Shown: positions 36,417 to 45,464 of the stretch, in pieces | Layout: the number at the start of each line of letters is the position of its first letter | Numbering within the stretch: the stretch's first letter is position 1 | Origin: Flavobacteriales bacterium | Lineage (GTDB): Bacteria; Bacteroidota; Bacteroidia; Flavobacteriales_D; Crocinitomicaceae | Direction of reading: 5' to 3' | NCBI GenBank assembly: GCA_947454525.1 | Contig: CANGJM010000003.1 | Location: forward strand, 1 to 64,000 | Length of the DNA: 64,000 bases | The notes under the pieces: model-generated | Seen by the model: the letters and a program-made list of their open reading frames with translations, nothing else | Databases searched by the model: none | What the model was told of the DNA's origin: nothing | Made by a program: the position numbers and the translations under genes

Positions 36417-38603
36417 TTATCGAGTAAATAACATTTCTCTGAATTTTGGCAACGGCCACAATTCATCTTCCACTAACAATTCCAATTTATCGGCATGGTA
36501 GCGAATTTCATCAAAATGAGATTTCACATGATCACAGTAAGCAAGGGCTTTGTCCTCTGCATGTTCCAATTTGTTTGCGATTTTACGTTGCTCCAACATG
36601 GCATCCGATGCGGTTTTCATCTTATTCATGTGCATGCTGATTTTCTCAATGATTTCAATTTGTGCTTTAGACGCAGCTTTTCCAGCTTTATCGCCAAGAA
36701 TGCTCATTAATCCTTGCACATTTGTAATCAATTTGTTTTGGTACTCAACCGCTGCAGGGATGAAGTTATTTTGAATCAAATCACCCATCAAACGAGATTC
36801 GATTTGAATTTTCAAGACGTAGTTTTCGAATTCAATCTCACGACGCGCATCCAACTCACGAGGAGAAAGAACACCCATTTCTTCGAATAACTTCGCTACG
36901 TTTTTATCGTGCCAGATTTGCAATGCACGAGGAGTATCTTTCAAATTCGCTAATCCACGTTTCTCTGCTTCGATTACCCACTCGTCTCCGTATCCATTTC
37001 CTTCGAAACGAATTTTCTTCGAGTTTTTGATCATCGATTGCAATTCTTTCAAGATTGCTTCGTCCTTACTCTCTCCTTTTTCAATGCGTTTATCCACGGC
37101 AATTTTGAATACGCGAAGTTGTTTCGCCATGATCGTATTCAACACGATCATTGCAGAACCACAGTTTGCCGCTGATCCAACCGCACGGAATTCAAATTTG
37201 TTTCCGGTAAAGGCAAATGGCGACGTACGGTTACGATCGGTATTATCCAACAAAATTTGTGGAATTTTCCCGATGTTCATTTTCAATTCCGTTTTATCCT
37301 GCGGAGTCATTTTACCCGCTTTGATGTTTTTCTCTAAATCATCTAACAACTGAGAAAGTTGACTTCCGATGAATACAGAGATGATCGCAGGTGGCGCTTC
37401 ATTTGCTCCAAGGCGGTGGTCATTTCCTGCGGATGCAATCGCTGCGCGTAACAATCCAGCGTTCTCATGAATTGCCATAATGGTATTCACGAAGAATGTC
37501 AAGAATTGTAAATTCGATTTTGGATTTTTTCCTGGAGCCAATAAGTTCACACCTGTATTCGTGCTCAATGACCAGTTGTTGTGTTTTCCTGATCCATTTA
37601 CTCCTGCGAATGGTTTCTCATGCAACAACACACGGAAGTTATGTTTGCGAGCTGTTTTCTCCATGATGTCCATCAACAATAAGTTGTGGTCATTCGCCAA
37701 GTTACACTCTTCGAAAATCGGCGCACACTCAAATTGATTTGGTGCCACCTCGTTGTGACGTGTCGTTACAGGAATTCCCAATTTCAATGACTCCACTTCG
37801 AATTCACGCATGAATGCGTTCACTCTTTCTGGAATCGATCCAAAGTAATGATCCTCTAACTGTTGTCCTTTCGCTGGCGCATGTCCAAACAATGCTCTAC
37901 CAGTCAACATGATGTCCGGACGCGCATTAAACAACGCTGAATCAATAAGGAAGTATTCTTGTTCCCAACCAAGGGTTGCATTTACTTTATTGACATTTTT
38001 ATCGAAGTACTGACATACATCTACTGCCGCAGCATCAATTGCTGTTAATGCTTTTATTAATGGCATTTTGTAATCCAATGATTCTCCCGTGTACGAGATG
38101 AAAATCGTAGGAATACACAAGGTTTTTCCAATAACGAATGCCGGTGAACTTGGATCCCAAGCGGTGTATCCACGTGCTTCGAAGGTATTGCGAATTCCAC
38201 CATTTGGAAAAGAAGATGCATCTGGTTCTTGTTGAACTAATAAATCACCATCAAAACGCTCAATCGCTTTACCTGGACCAATTGGTTTAAAGAAAGCATC
38301 ATGTTTTTCTGCTGTTGTTCCAGTTAATGGTTGAAACCAGTGCGTATAATGAGTTGCTCCTTTGGAGATCGCCCAGTCTTTCATTGCTGAAGCGACTTGA
38401 TCTGCATTTTTGCGGTCTAAACGAGTTCCATTTTGTGTGGACTCCAACATCGACTTGTATGTTTCAGAAGGAAGGTATTCACGCATTACATCGATGTGAA
38501 ATACATTTTGACCAAACAATTCTGATAGTTTCCCATCAAATTCAATGTGTTTTGGCTCTCTGCTCAACACATCTTGATACGCATTCAATCTTTTCGTTGC
38601 CAT
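36417..38603 (-). CDS. glnN: Type III glutamine synthetase
   Basis: Makes glutamine from glutamate, ammonia and ATP. At 728 residues it has type III (GSIII) length, distinct from the roughly 450-470 residue type I. Landmarks: THWFQPLTG with TTAEKHDAF near residue 85, LGWEQEYFLIDSALF near 211, RHNEVAPNQFECAPIFEE near 280, ASGKHNNWSLST-type ATP/ammonia site (VNGSGKHNNWSLSTNTG) near 336, and RNRTSPFAFTGNKFEFRAVG near 460. GSIII is the usual enzyme of Bacteroidota. Single gene between a bidirectional terminator and its own promoter. Confidence 0.96.
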   Translation of the reverse strand: MATKRLNAYQDVLSREPKHIEFDGKLSELFGQNVFHIDVMREYLPSETYKSMLESTQNGTRLDRKNADQVASAMKDWAISKGATHYTHWFQPLTGTTAEKHDAFFKPIGPGKAIERFDGDLLVQQEPDASSFPNGGIRNTFEARGYTAWDPSSPAFVIGKTLCIPTIFISYTGESLDYKMPLIKALTAIDAAAVDVCQYFDKNVNKVNATLGWEQEYFLIDSALFNARPDIMLTGRALFGHAPAKGQQLEDHYFGSIPERVNAFMREFEVESLKLGIPVTTRHNEVAPNQFECAPIFEECNLANDHNLLLMDIMEKTARKHNFRVLLHEKPFAGVNGSGKHNNWSLSTNTGVNLLAPGKNPKSNLQFLTFFVNTIMAIHENAGLLRAAIASAGNDHRLGANEAPPAIISVFIGSQLSQLLDDLEKNIKAGKMTPQDKTELKMNIGKIPQILLDNTDRNRTSPFAFTGNKFEFRAVGSAANCGSAMIVLNTIMAKQLRVFKIAVDKRIEKGESKDEAILKELQSMIKNSKKIRFEGNGYGDEWVIEAEKRGLANLKDTPRALQIWHDKNVAKLFEEMGVLSPRELDARREIEFENYVLKIQIESRLMGDLIQNNFIPAAVEYQNKLITNVQGLMSILGDKAGKAASKAQIEIIEKISMHMNKMKTASDAMLEQRKIANKLEHAEDKALAYCDHVKSHFDEIRYHADKLELLVEDELWPLPKFREMLFTR

Positions 38604-38619
38604 TTTTGGTTTTTTTTGA

Positions 38620-38647
38620 CAAAGTTATTTCTTTTTACGCCATCAAA
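38620..38647 (-). promoter_or_regulatory. Promoter of glutamine synthetase
   Basis: On the minus strand TTTG (38644-38647), 16 nt, then TAACTTTG (38620-38627), an exact TAnnTTTG -7 box, 16 nt before the ATG. The spacing is a little short of the usual 17-23. Confidence 0.6.
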
Positions 38648-38678
38648 TTCATTTTTTTATATTTTTTTTTCAATACAC

Positions 38679-38696
38679 CCCCTATTTTTTAGGGGT
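38679..38696. promoter_or_regulatory. Hairpin upstream of the glnN promoter
   Basis: CCCCTATTTTTTAGGGG-type stem about 50 nt upstream of the -7 box. It could be an operator or a chance fold; role unknown. Confidence 0.3.
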
Positions 38697-38777
38697 CCAT
38701 TAACTTTTTATTACTTTTTCATGAATTTTATGTCTTTTTCCCATGTCATTCACTGAAAAAATGCATTTTTGTACGGT

Positions 38778-39392
38778 ATGACAAAGAGCGAATTGATCGA
38801 ACGACTTCAAGGAATCCTACCTGGTGCAAGCGCACACGAGGCATTCGCTCCTTATCGGAAGCACTTTGAACATCAAGCTGGAACGATACGAAAGAAAGCT
38901 GCCGTAGGAATTCATCTGTATTTACATCAAGAAGTATGGCACTTTTTGTTAATCGAACGTTCTTCCTACGACGGTAAACACAGCGCTCAAATGGCCTTTC
39001 CTGGTGGAAAACCAGAATCTACCGATCTTCATTTGGAACATACTGCACGGAGAGAATCCGAAGAAGAATTGGCCATTCCTTCTGTCAACGGTGAGAAAAT
39101 CACTGAACTTTCAATGGTTTGGATTCCCGTTTCTAGTTTTGAAGTCAGTCCATTTGTCTTTTTACACGATGTACGACCAAGCATTGAAATCAACCAACGA
39201 GAAGTTGCACACTATTATGAAGTCAAGATAGATGATTTATTGGATGAAACTACGGTATCGACAACCAGTATTCAAGTCAACGATCAAGTTCACTTGAAAG
39301 AAGTTCCATGTTTTGTCTTGAATGATAAAATCGTTTGGGGAGCAACCGCGCTTATCTTGGCTGAGTTAAAGATGCTGATCAAAAAGGATTAA
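38778..39392 (+). CDS. NUDIX hydrolase of the CoA-pyrophosphatase type
   Basis: About 204 residues from the ATG at 38778; an in-frame TTG three codons earlier is less likely. The Nudix box reads GGKPESTDLHLEHTARRESEEELAI near residue 78 in two halves (GGKPES..., TARRESEEE); the final conserved glycine is alanine. The preceding SAQMAFPGGK and the distance pattern match CoA diphosphatase-like enzymes (NudL/YeaB type), which hydrolyse CoA or related dinucleotides. Monocistronic; its 3' side faces a terminator acting on mnmD. Confidence 0.85.
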   Translation: MTKSELIERLQGILPGASAHEAFAPYRKHFEHQAGTIRKKAAVGIHLYLHQEVWHFLLIERSSYDGKHSAQMAFPGGKPESTDLHLEHTARRESEEELAIPSVNGEKITELSMVWIPVSSFEVSPFVFLHDVRPSIEINQREVAHYYEVKIDDLLDETTVSTTSIQVNDQVHLKEVPCFVLNDKIVWGATALILAELKMLIKKD

Positions 39393-39427
39393 AACAAAAA
39401 GAGGAACAACTCTTGATTGTTCCTCTT
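39391..39427 (-). terminator. Terminator of the mnmD operon
   Basis: Stem AAGAGGAACAA / TTGTTCCTCTT at 39399-39427. On the minus strand it is followed by TTTTTGTTTT, so it terminates transcription coming from mnmD; on the plus strand there is no T-run. Confidence 0.8.
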
Positions 39428-39533
39428 CCTGCTAAACCATGCTAAAACTATAAAACTAAAACTACAACTATGAAATGTAATTTGACGCAAAGTTAAAGGC
39501 TTTTTTTAAACCGACAATGAATCAATGTGAATT

Positions 39534-40202
39534 TTATATTAATTTTTTTACTGCTCGAGTCATTTCTCTTTTCCCTGGAGGTCCCGGCAAGGATTCCAAA
39601 GTAAATCCAAGTGCTGTTAAATTACGTTTCATCTGTCCTTGAGCACAATACGTCACGAAGACTCCTCCCGGAAGTAAAAGCTCATACATTTTTGTTAATA
39701 CAGGCAGTTCCCACATTTCGGATTGAGCACGAGGACCAAAAGCGTCGAAGTAAATCAAATCAACTTTCTCCGAAAGCTGTAATGCAAGAACGTCCTCTTT
39801 TATCTTCTTCAATTGGAATCCGGGATGTATCTCTTGGTAATCACCCCACGCTGCGGACATGATTTTTGCATACTTTTCTCTTTCAACTTTCTCCTGAACA
39901 TAGTCCATTTGTCCCCAAATGTCTTCCGATAAAGGATGAAGTTCTATTCCAATGTAGCGAAGAGAATAGGAATATTGTTCCGACCACTGTGCAGTCAACA
40001 GGGCATTCAGACCTGTACCAAATCCCATTTCAAATACGGAAATCGATTTTTTCTCTTGTCCAACAAATGTTAATCCATGTTCAATAAACACGTGCATTGC
40101 TTCTTGTACAGCCCCATGACTAGAATGATAGGTTTCATCTAGTTCAGGAAGATAAAGTGTATTGGATCCGTCCGCGGTTTGACGTATTTCGATTTTTCTC
40201 AT
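39534..40202 (-). CDS. mnmD: tRNA mnm5s2U34 biosynthesis methyltransferase MnmD
   Basis: Methylates nm5s2U34 of tRNA using SAM; stand-alone equivalent of the MnmC methyltransferase domain. About 222 residues from the ATG at 40202, one nt after the upstream stop. Diagnostic: SSHGAVQEAMHVFIEHGL near residue 25, FEMGFGTGLNALLTA near 60, IELHPLSEDIW, DLIYFDAFGPRAQSEMW near 150, and the end LPGPPGKREMTRAVK. The FAD oxidoreductase part of MnmC is absent, as is usual in this phylum. Operon with the O-methyltransferase gene. Confidence 0.93.
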   Translation of the reverse strand: MRKIEIRQTADGSNTLYLPELDETYHSSHGAVQEAMHVFIEHGLTFVGQEKKSISVFEMGFGTGLNALLTAQWSEQYSYSLRYIGIELHPLSEDIWGQMDYVQEKVEREKYAKIMSAAWGDYQEIHPGFQLKKIKEDVLALQLSEKVDLIYFDAFGPRAQSEMWELPVLTKMYELLLPGGVFVTYCAQGQMKRNLTALGFTLESLPGPPGKREMTRAVKKLI

Positions 40203-40203
40203 C

Positions 40204-40842
40204 TTACTTTTTACGTGCAATCATGAGTCCATCACGAATGGGAAGCAAGACTTCTTCCACGCGTTCATCTTCATGAATCAATTCATTTAATTTTCGCAAC
40301 AAAACCGTATCCTTATCATTTTTATCAGGCTCAGCAACCTTCCCAGACCAAAGCACATTGTCCAAGATGACATACCCACCCGAACGAACTAATGGCAGAA
40401 TGAGCTCGTAATATTCAATGTAGTTTTGTTTATCTGCATCGATGAAAACAAGGTCCCAGGTTTCATTTAAGGTTGGAATAACATCCAACGCTGGCGAAAT
40501 GATGTAGTGAATTTGCTTAGCGAACGCCGAGGCGTCGAAATATCCTTGAACGCGTTGAGCCAATTCTTCGTTTACATCAATCGTTACGAGTTTCCCGTCT
40601 GTAGAAAGTCCTTCAGCCATGCACAGTGCTGAATATCCCGTATACGTTCCGATTTCTAGGATGCGTTGCGGTTGAATCATTTTCGAAAGCATGCTCAAAA
40701 CTCGCCCCTGAAAATGTCCACTTAACATGCGCGGTTGCAGCACCTCTACATGTGTCTCTCGATTGACACGTTTTAGTAAGTCATTTTCATCGGCAGTGTG
40801 AGCACAACAATATTGATCTAATTCTTGAGAGATGAATTCCAT
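40204..40842 (-). CDS. SAM-dependent O-methyltransferase (Methyltransf_3 / catechol type)
   Basis: 212 residues. SAM site RILEIGTYTGYSALCMAEGL near residue 59, TIDVNEE, metal-binding DLVFIDADKQNYIEYYE near 130 and ILDNVLWSGKVAEP near 155. Family members methylate catechols, caffeoyl-CoA or similar vicinal diols with divalent cations; the bacterial substrate is unknown. First gene of the pair with mnmD, separated by 1 nt. Confidence 0.9.
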   Translation of the reverse strand: MEFISQELDQYCCAHTADENDLLKRVNRETHVEVLQPRMLSGHFQGRVLSMLSKMIQPQRILEIGTYTGYSALCMAEGLSTDGKLVTIDVNEELAQRVQGYFDASAFAKQIHYIISPALDVIPTLNETWDLVFIDADKQNYIEYYELILPLVRSGGYVILDNVLWSGKVAEPDKNDKDTVLLRKLNELIHEDERVEEVLLPIRDGLMIARKK

Positions 40843-40874
40843 GTAAACTTTTTATGGAACAAAAGTAATGGAAA

Positions 40875-41420
40875 TTATTTCTTTCGTTTAATTGTGTGCT
40901 TAAGCTTCATAACAGCAAAATTTATTTCAAACGAGGTTTCCGTTTCATCCGTTTTCAAGTCCGGAACAATCAACTCCTTTAGTAGTCCAGAACCCTTTTC
41001 TAGCAATTCGTTTGTCAATTCACTTGTCTCTTCATTTACACTAGATTTGACAAGCCGAGTAAACTCCTTCAATTTCGCATATGTTTCAATAATCGCAATT
41101 GTCGTTTCGGTTGCTCGTTCGCTTTTCAAGATCGTTGCCAGCATATACAATCCCTTCTCCGTAAAGGCTTTCGCCTGGTATTTCGTGTGTTTACCTCTGG
41201 CTGAATTGTTTAAGGTCGAAAATTTCGACCTTAAAGATTTTGATTCTTCATCATCCAAAAACAAAACATAGCCCTCCGGAAATTTCTCTGGATTATTTCG
41301 ATATGCTTCGTTCACACGTTTTGTTTCAATTCCATATAAAGAAGCAACATCTCGGTCCAACAACACTTTTTGATTGCGAACAACAATTAGTTTGGACTCA
41401 ATTTGACTCAATTCATTCAT
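40875..41420 (-). CDS. ORF6N-domain protein
   Basis: 181 residues. The N-terminal 90 residues (IESKLIVVRNQKVLLDRDVA, LYGIETKRVNEAYRNNPEKF) are the ORF6N domain, a DNA-binding module shared with phage antirepressors; a helical C-terminal part follows. Such genes are scattered in Bacteroidota chromosomes, often without other phage genes, and none is visible here. It may be a phage-derived regulator retained by the host (inference). Divergent from alaS, 131 nt between starts. Confidence 0.88.
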   Translation of the reverse strand: MNELSQIESKLIVVRNQKVLLDRDVASLYGIETKRVNEAYRNNPEKFPEGYVLFLDDEESKSLRSKFSTLNNSARGKHTKYQAKAFTEKGLYMLATILKSERATETTIAIIETYAKLKEFTRLVKSSVNEETSELTNELLEKGSGLLKELIVPDLKTDETETSFEINFAVMKLKHTIKRKK

Positions 41421-41498
41421 GATTTCAGGTGTTTCAGATAAAATGGAGGACTAAATGGCGTAAATATTTCTCTTTTAGAACGCGATATGGCCAATTTC

Positions 41499-41531
41499 AT
41501 TGCCTTTAGTTCTTTCAATTTCCTAAATTTG
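41499..41531 (+). promoter_or_regulatory. alaS promoter
   Basis: ATTG (41499-41502), 21 nt, TAAATTTG (41524-41531): an exact TAnnTTTG -7 box with a good -33 spacing, giving a leader of about 15-20 nt before the ATG at 41552. Confidence 0.72.
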
Positions 41532-41551
41532 CAAGCAAACAAAACGATACA

Positions 41552-44167
41552 ATGACGGTTTCTGAAATACGCCAGCAATTTTTTGACTTTTTCGAAAGTA
41601 AAGGACATCAAATTGTTCCCTCCGCACCAATGGTGGTGAAAAATGACCCTACGCTCATGTTCACGAATGCCGGAATGAATCAATTCAAAGATTTTTTCCT
41701 TGGACATCAACAAGCGACACAAAAACGTGTGGCCAATTCTCAAAAATGTTTACGTGTTTCTGGTAAGCACAATGATTTAGAGGAAGTTGGAGTAGATACA
41801 TACCACCATACGATGTTTGAAATGCTCGGAAACTGGTCCTTCGGTGATTATTTCAAAGAAGATGCGATTTCTTGGGCTTGGGAACTATTGACTTCCGTAT
41901 ATAAAATTCCTGTTGACCGTTTATACGTAACCGTGTTTGAAGGTGACGACAAAGATGGCGTTCCTCGTGATGATGAAAGTTTTGCGATTTGGAAAAAATT
42001 CATTGCAGAGGACCGCATCATTTTAGCATCTAAAAAGGATAATTTCTGGGAAATGGGCGACACGGGGCCATGTGGACCATGTTCAGAGATTCATGTTGAC
42101 CTCAGAAATGAGTCAGATCGTCAAGCTGTAAATGGATTAACCTTGGTGAACAACGATCATCCACAAGTGATTGAAATATGGAACAATGTATTCATGCAGT
42201 TCAACCGTAAAGCAGATGGCAGTTTAGAACCACTTCCTTCGACACATGTCGACACAGGAATGGGACTTGAGCGCTTAGCGATGGCCCTTCAAGGAAAACA
42301 AAGTAATTACGATACGGATTTATTCCAAACACTTATTCAATTTGTCTCCAAGGAAAGTGGCATACCTTACGGGAAATCCGAAGAGACCGATATCGCTTTA
42401 CGTGTCATTGCTGATCACATTCGCGCGATTAGTTTTTCCATTTCCGATGGACAATTACCATCCAACACCGGAGCTGGATATGTGATCCGTCGCATTTTAC
42501 GTCGAGCAGTGCGCTATGGATATCAAACACTCGGTTTAAAAGAACCATTCCTGTGCAAACTATCAGGAGTTCTCGTTCAACTGATGGGACATCCATACGA
42601 GGAATTGATTAAACAAAAAGACCTCATTGAAAAAGTCATCCGAGAGGAAGAACAAAGCTTTTTCCGCACGTTGGAACAAGGGATTAAACGCATGGATGAT
42701 TTGATGGCAGCGAGCAAGAAATCTTCTGAAACCATCATTTCAGGTGAGAACGTTTTCGAGCTATACGACACCTACGGATTCCCTGTCGATTTAACATCAT
42801 TGATCGCTCGCGAAAACGGATTCAGCATTGATGAAGACGGATTCCAAGCGCAACTGCAAATTCAAAAAGACCGTTCAAGAGCAGCTTCAGTCATTGAAAC
42901 AGATGATTGGGTACAAATTGGTACGGATGTTCCAACTGTCTTTGTCGGTTACGATCAAAAACAAGCGACAGTCCACATTACGAAATACCGAAAAGTTAGT
43001 CAAAAAGGCAAGTCGTTTTTCCAACTCGTTTTGAACCAAACACCATTCTACCCAGAAGGCGGTGGACAAGTTGGGGACAAAGGAACCTTGAAGAACACGA
43101 ATGAATCCATTCGCATTTTCGATACAAAAAAAGAAAACAACCTAATCATTCATTTAAGCGAGCAACTGCCATCCAATTTGAATGATGAGTTCACTGCAGT
43201 CATTGACCTTGATACACAAGAGCAAACGGCTAAAAACCACAGTGCAACACACCTACTCCACCACGCTCTACGAACAGTTTTGGGGACGCATGTGGAACAA
43301 AAAGGTTCCTTGGTGAATGCTTCTAATTTACGCTTCGACTTTTCACACTTCTCCAAAGTGACTGACGAAGAAATCGAGCAGATTGAAGCGTTGGTGAGTG
43401 CAGCGATTGTAGCAAACATTACTCTTGATGAGCGTCGTGCCATGGCTATTGATGAAGCAAAAGCACTTGGCGCCATGGCCTTATTTGGTGAAAAATATGG
43501 AGACCATGTTCGCGTGATTAAATTTGGTGAATCCGTTGAACTTTGTGGTGGAATCCACGTTCCTGACACAGCGAAAATCGGTCTTTTCAAAATCGTTTCT
43601 GAATCAGCAGTTGCTGCGGGTGTTCGACGAATTGAGGCCATTACTGGAAAGGCAGCGGAAGATTATTACAAAGAAAAAGCGGCTACTTTAGCTCAAATTC
43701 AATCTGCCCTTAAAAATCCAAAAGACATTGTGAAATCGGTGGAGGATTTACTTTCTAAAAACCAACAATTACAGAAAGAAATCGAACAACTCATTCGAGA
43801 AAAAGCGGGACAACTCAAATCACAACTTAAATCAAAGATTGTGAAGATTGGTACAGTTTCCTTTTTAGGTGAAATTGTTGAATTGGATGCCAATTCTGTC
43901 AAGGATATTCTTTTCCAATTGAAACAAGAAAACGAGAATTTCATCGCAATCATTGGCAATAAAGAAGCGGACAAATGCGGATTAAGCTTGATGATTGACG
44001 AAAAACTCGTTGAATCAACTACATGGAATGCTTCACAGTGGATTCGTGAGGTTTCATCTCATATTCAAGGCGGTGGCGGTGGACAAGCGTTCTTCGCAAC
44101 AGCTGGAGGAAAACGAAGTGAAGGATTGCAAACAGCTATTGACGAAATAAAAGCAAAAATTGCCTAA
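41552..44167 (+). CDS. alaS: Alanyl-tRNA synthetase
   Basis: Charges tRNA-Ala and edits mis-acylated Ser/Gly. 871 residues, full length. N-terminal catalytic part: FFESKGHQIVPSAPMV, FTNAGMNQFKDFFLG, EMLGNWSFGDYFK, GMGLERLAMALQG. Editing domain zinc ligands: HSATHLLHHALR (HxxxH) near residue 560 and CGGIHVPDT near 660. The C-terminal oligomerisation/DHHA1 part ends SHIQGGGGGQAFFATAGGK. The stop overlaps the next gene's TTG start by 8 nt. Confidence 0.98.
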   Translation: MTVSEIRQQFFDFFESKGHQIVPSAPMVVKNDPTLMFTNAGMNQFKDFFLGHQQATQKRVANSQKCLRVSGKHNDLEEVGVDTYHHTMFEMLGNWSFGDYFKEDAISWAWELLTSVYKIPVDRLYVTVFEGDDKDGVPRDDESFAIWKKFIAEDRIILASKKDNFWEMGDTGPCGPCSEIHVDLRNESDRQAVNGLTLVNNDHPQVIEIWNNVFMQFNRKADGSLEPLPSTHVDTGMGLERLAMALQGKQSNYDTDLFQTLIQFVSKESGIPYGKSEETDIALRVIADHIRAISFSISDGQLPSNTGAGYVIRRILRRAVRYGYQTLGLKEPFLCKLSGVLVQLMGHPYEELIKQKDLIEKVIREEEQSFFRTLEQGIKRMDDLMAASKKSSETIISGENVFELYDTYGFPVDLTSLIARENGFSIDEDGFQAQLQIQKDRSRAASVIETDDWVQIGTDVPTVFVGYDQKQATVHITKYRKVSQKGKSFFQLVLNQTPFYPEGGGQVGDKGTLKNTNESIRIFDTKKENNLIIHLSEQLPSNLNDEFTAVIDLDTQEQTAKNHSATHLLHHALRTVLGTHVEQKGSLVNASNLRFDFSHFSKVTDEEIEQIEALVSAAIVANITLDERRAMAIDEAKALGAMALFGEKYGDHVRVIKFGESVELCGGIHVPDTAKIGLFKIVSESAVAAGVRRIEAITGKAAEDYYKEKAATLAQIQSALKNPKDIVKSVEDLLSKNQQLQKEIEQLIREKAGQLKSQLKSKIVKIGTVSFLGEIVELDANSVKDILFQLKQENENFIAIIGNKEADKCGLSLMIDEKLVESTTWNASQWIREVSSHIQGGGGGQAFFATAGGKRSEGLQTAIDEIKAKIA

Positions 44168-45464
44168 CGCAAAAAAAGTATTAATCATTACGTACTACTG
44201 GCCACCAAGCGGAGGCAGTGGTGTTCAGCGTTGGTTACATTTTAGTCGTTATTTAGCTCAATTGGGCTGGGAACCCATCATCTACACGCCTGAAAATGCG
44301 GAAGCTCCAATCGAGGACAAAAGCCTTATCGATCCATTTACAGAATCCGTTCATGTCATTAAATATCCGATTTGGGAACCTTTTGAAGCGTACAAGGCTC
44401 TGACTGGAAAGAAAGGCAAGAAATTACAAACCGGTTTTTTAAATGAAGGCGGGAAACAAGATAAAAAATGGATTCAGAAGTTTGCGCTTTGGCTTCGTGC
44501 AAACTTGTTTATTCCAGATGCGAAAAAGTTCTGGATACAACCATCCGTAAAACATTTACGTGATTTTTTAAAGGATCATCCAGTGGATATCATCGTATCA
44601 ACGGGACCACCACACACAACACACCTCATTGCACTTGGATTAAAACGTGCTACGGGAATTCCTTGGTTGGCAGATTTCAGAGATCCATGGACAAACATTG
44701 ATTGGTTCGACAAGCTTCCCATGACAAAATGGGCCATTCGAAAACACAAAAGACAAGAACAAGCTGTTTTAGCGGAGGCTACTGGAATTACCTGTGTGAG
44801 TCGAACATGGACCATGGAATTCGAAGCGTTGGCTCAACGACCAGTAAAACTCATTACGAACGGATTTGCACCAAAGGACTTTCAACACTTTGAGAAAAAA
44901 GAAGATTCCAACTTCACGATTTTACATACTGGTTCCTTGAATGCCGATCGAAATCCACTTTGTTTCTGGTCCTTTCTTGGAGAAGAAATCCAGCGAAATG
45001 AAACGCTCAAAAGCAAACTAAAAATTCAATTAGTTGGCGCCGTGGACGTGAGCGTTATTCAATCCATAGAATCCTGCGGATTAAGCGCCTATTTGGATCA
45101 AAGACCATTTATTCCACACGAAGAAGTCATTGAACTGATGTCCTCTTGCTCCCTCCTACTATTACCGTTGAACAATGTCAAAAATCAACAAGGAATCATT
45201 CCGGGGAAATTGTTTGAATATTTAGCGAGTAACCAAGCAATATTGGCCATAGGACCAAAAACGGGTGATTCTGCACAAATTCTGCAAGAACAGTCCAATA
45301 CACTCGTGATTGATTTTGATGAAAAGCCTACGTGGATAGCGATTGAAACATTAACCAGTGGTGTAATTGATCGTACCAATACCTTGTCCAGATATAGTCG
45401 TCAGGAATTAGCAAAAGAAATGAGCTCCTTTTTAAATGAGCTTACGCGAGAATCTTCGAAATAG
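44160..45464 (+). CDS. Glycosyltransferase of the GT4 type
   Basis: About 434 residues. The start is a TTG at 44160 inside the alaS stop region; no ATG exists near enough, and the N-terminal strand KKVLIITYYWPPSGGSGVQR is the classic GT-B opening. FRDPWTNIDW near residue 170, LITNGFAP near 236, LHTGSLNADRNP, and the donor-site region VIELMSSCSLLLLPLNNVKN with GIIPGKLFEYLASNQAILAIG are typical for GT4. Sugar donor and acceptor unknown. Translation is coupled to alaS. The 3' end overlaps convergent wecB by 23 nt. Probably part of the surface polysaccharide locus. Confidence 0.88.
   Translation: MPNAKKVLIITYYWPPSGGSGVQRWLHFSRYLAQLGWEPIIYTPENAEAPIEDKSLIDPFTESVHVIKYPIWEPFEAYKALTGKKGKKLQTGFLNEGGKQDKKWIQKFALWLRANLFIPDAKKFWIQPSVKHLRDFLKDHPVDIIVSTGPPHTTHLIALGLKRATGIPWLADFRDPWTNIDWFDKLPMTKWAIRKHKRQEQAVLAEATGITCVSRTWTMEFEALAQRPVKLITNGFAPKDFQHFEKKEDSNFTILHTGSLNADRNPLCFWSFLGEEIQRNETLKSKLKIQLVGAVDVSVIQSIESCGLSAYLDQRPFIPHEEVIELMSSCSLLLLPLNNVKNQQGIIPGKLFEYLASNQAILAIGPKTGDSAQILQEQSNTLVIDFDEKPTWIAIETLTSGVIDRTNTLSRYSRQELAKEMSSFLNELTRESSK

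Noticed and set aside
39391..39427. Terminator of the NUDIX gene on the plus strand
   Set aside because: No T-run follows on that strand; the U-tract exists only for transcripts coming from mnmD.
40875..41420. Prophage signalled by the ORF6N protein
   Set aside because: No integrase, structural or att-like sequences nearby; flanks are housekeeping genes.
43150..43641. 163-codon minus-strand frame
   Set aside because: Lies wholly inside alaS, whose motifs are conserved across this stretch.
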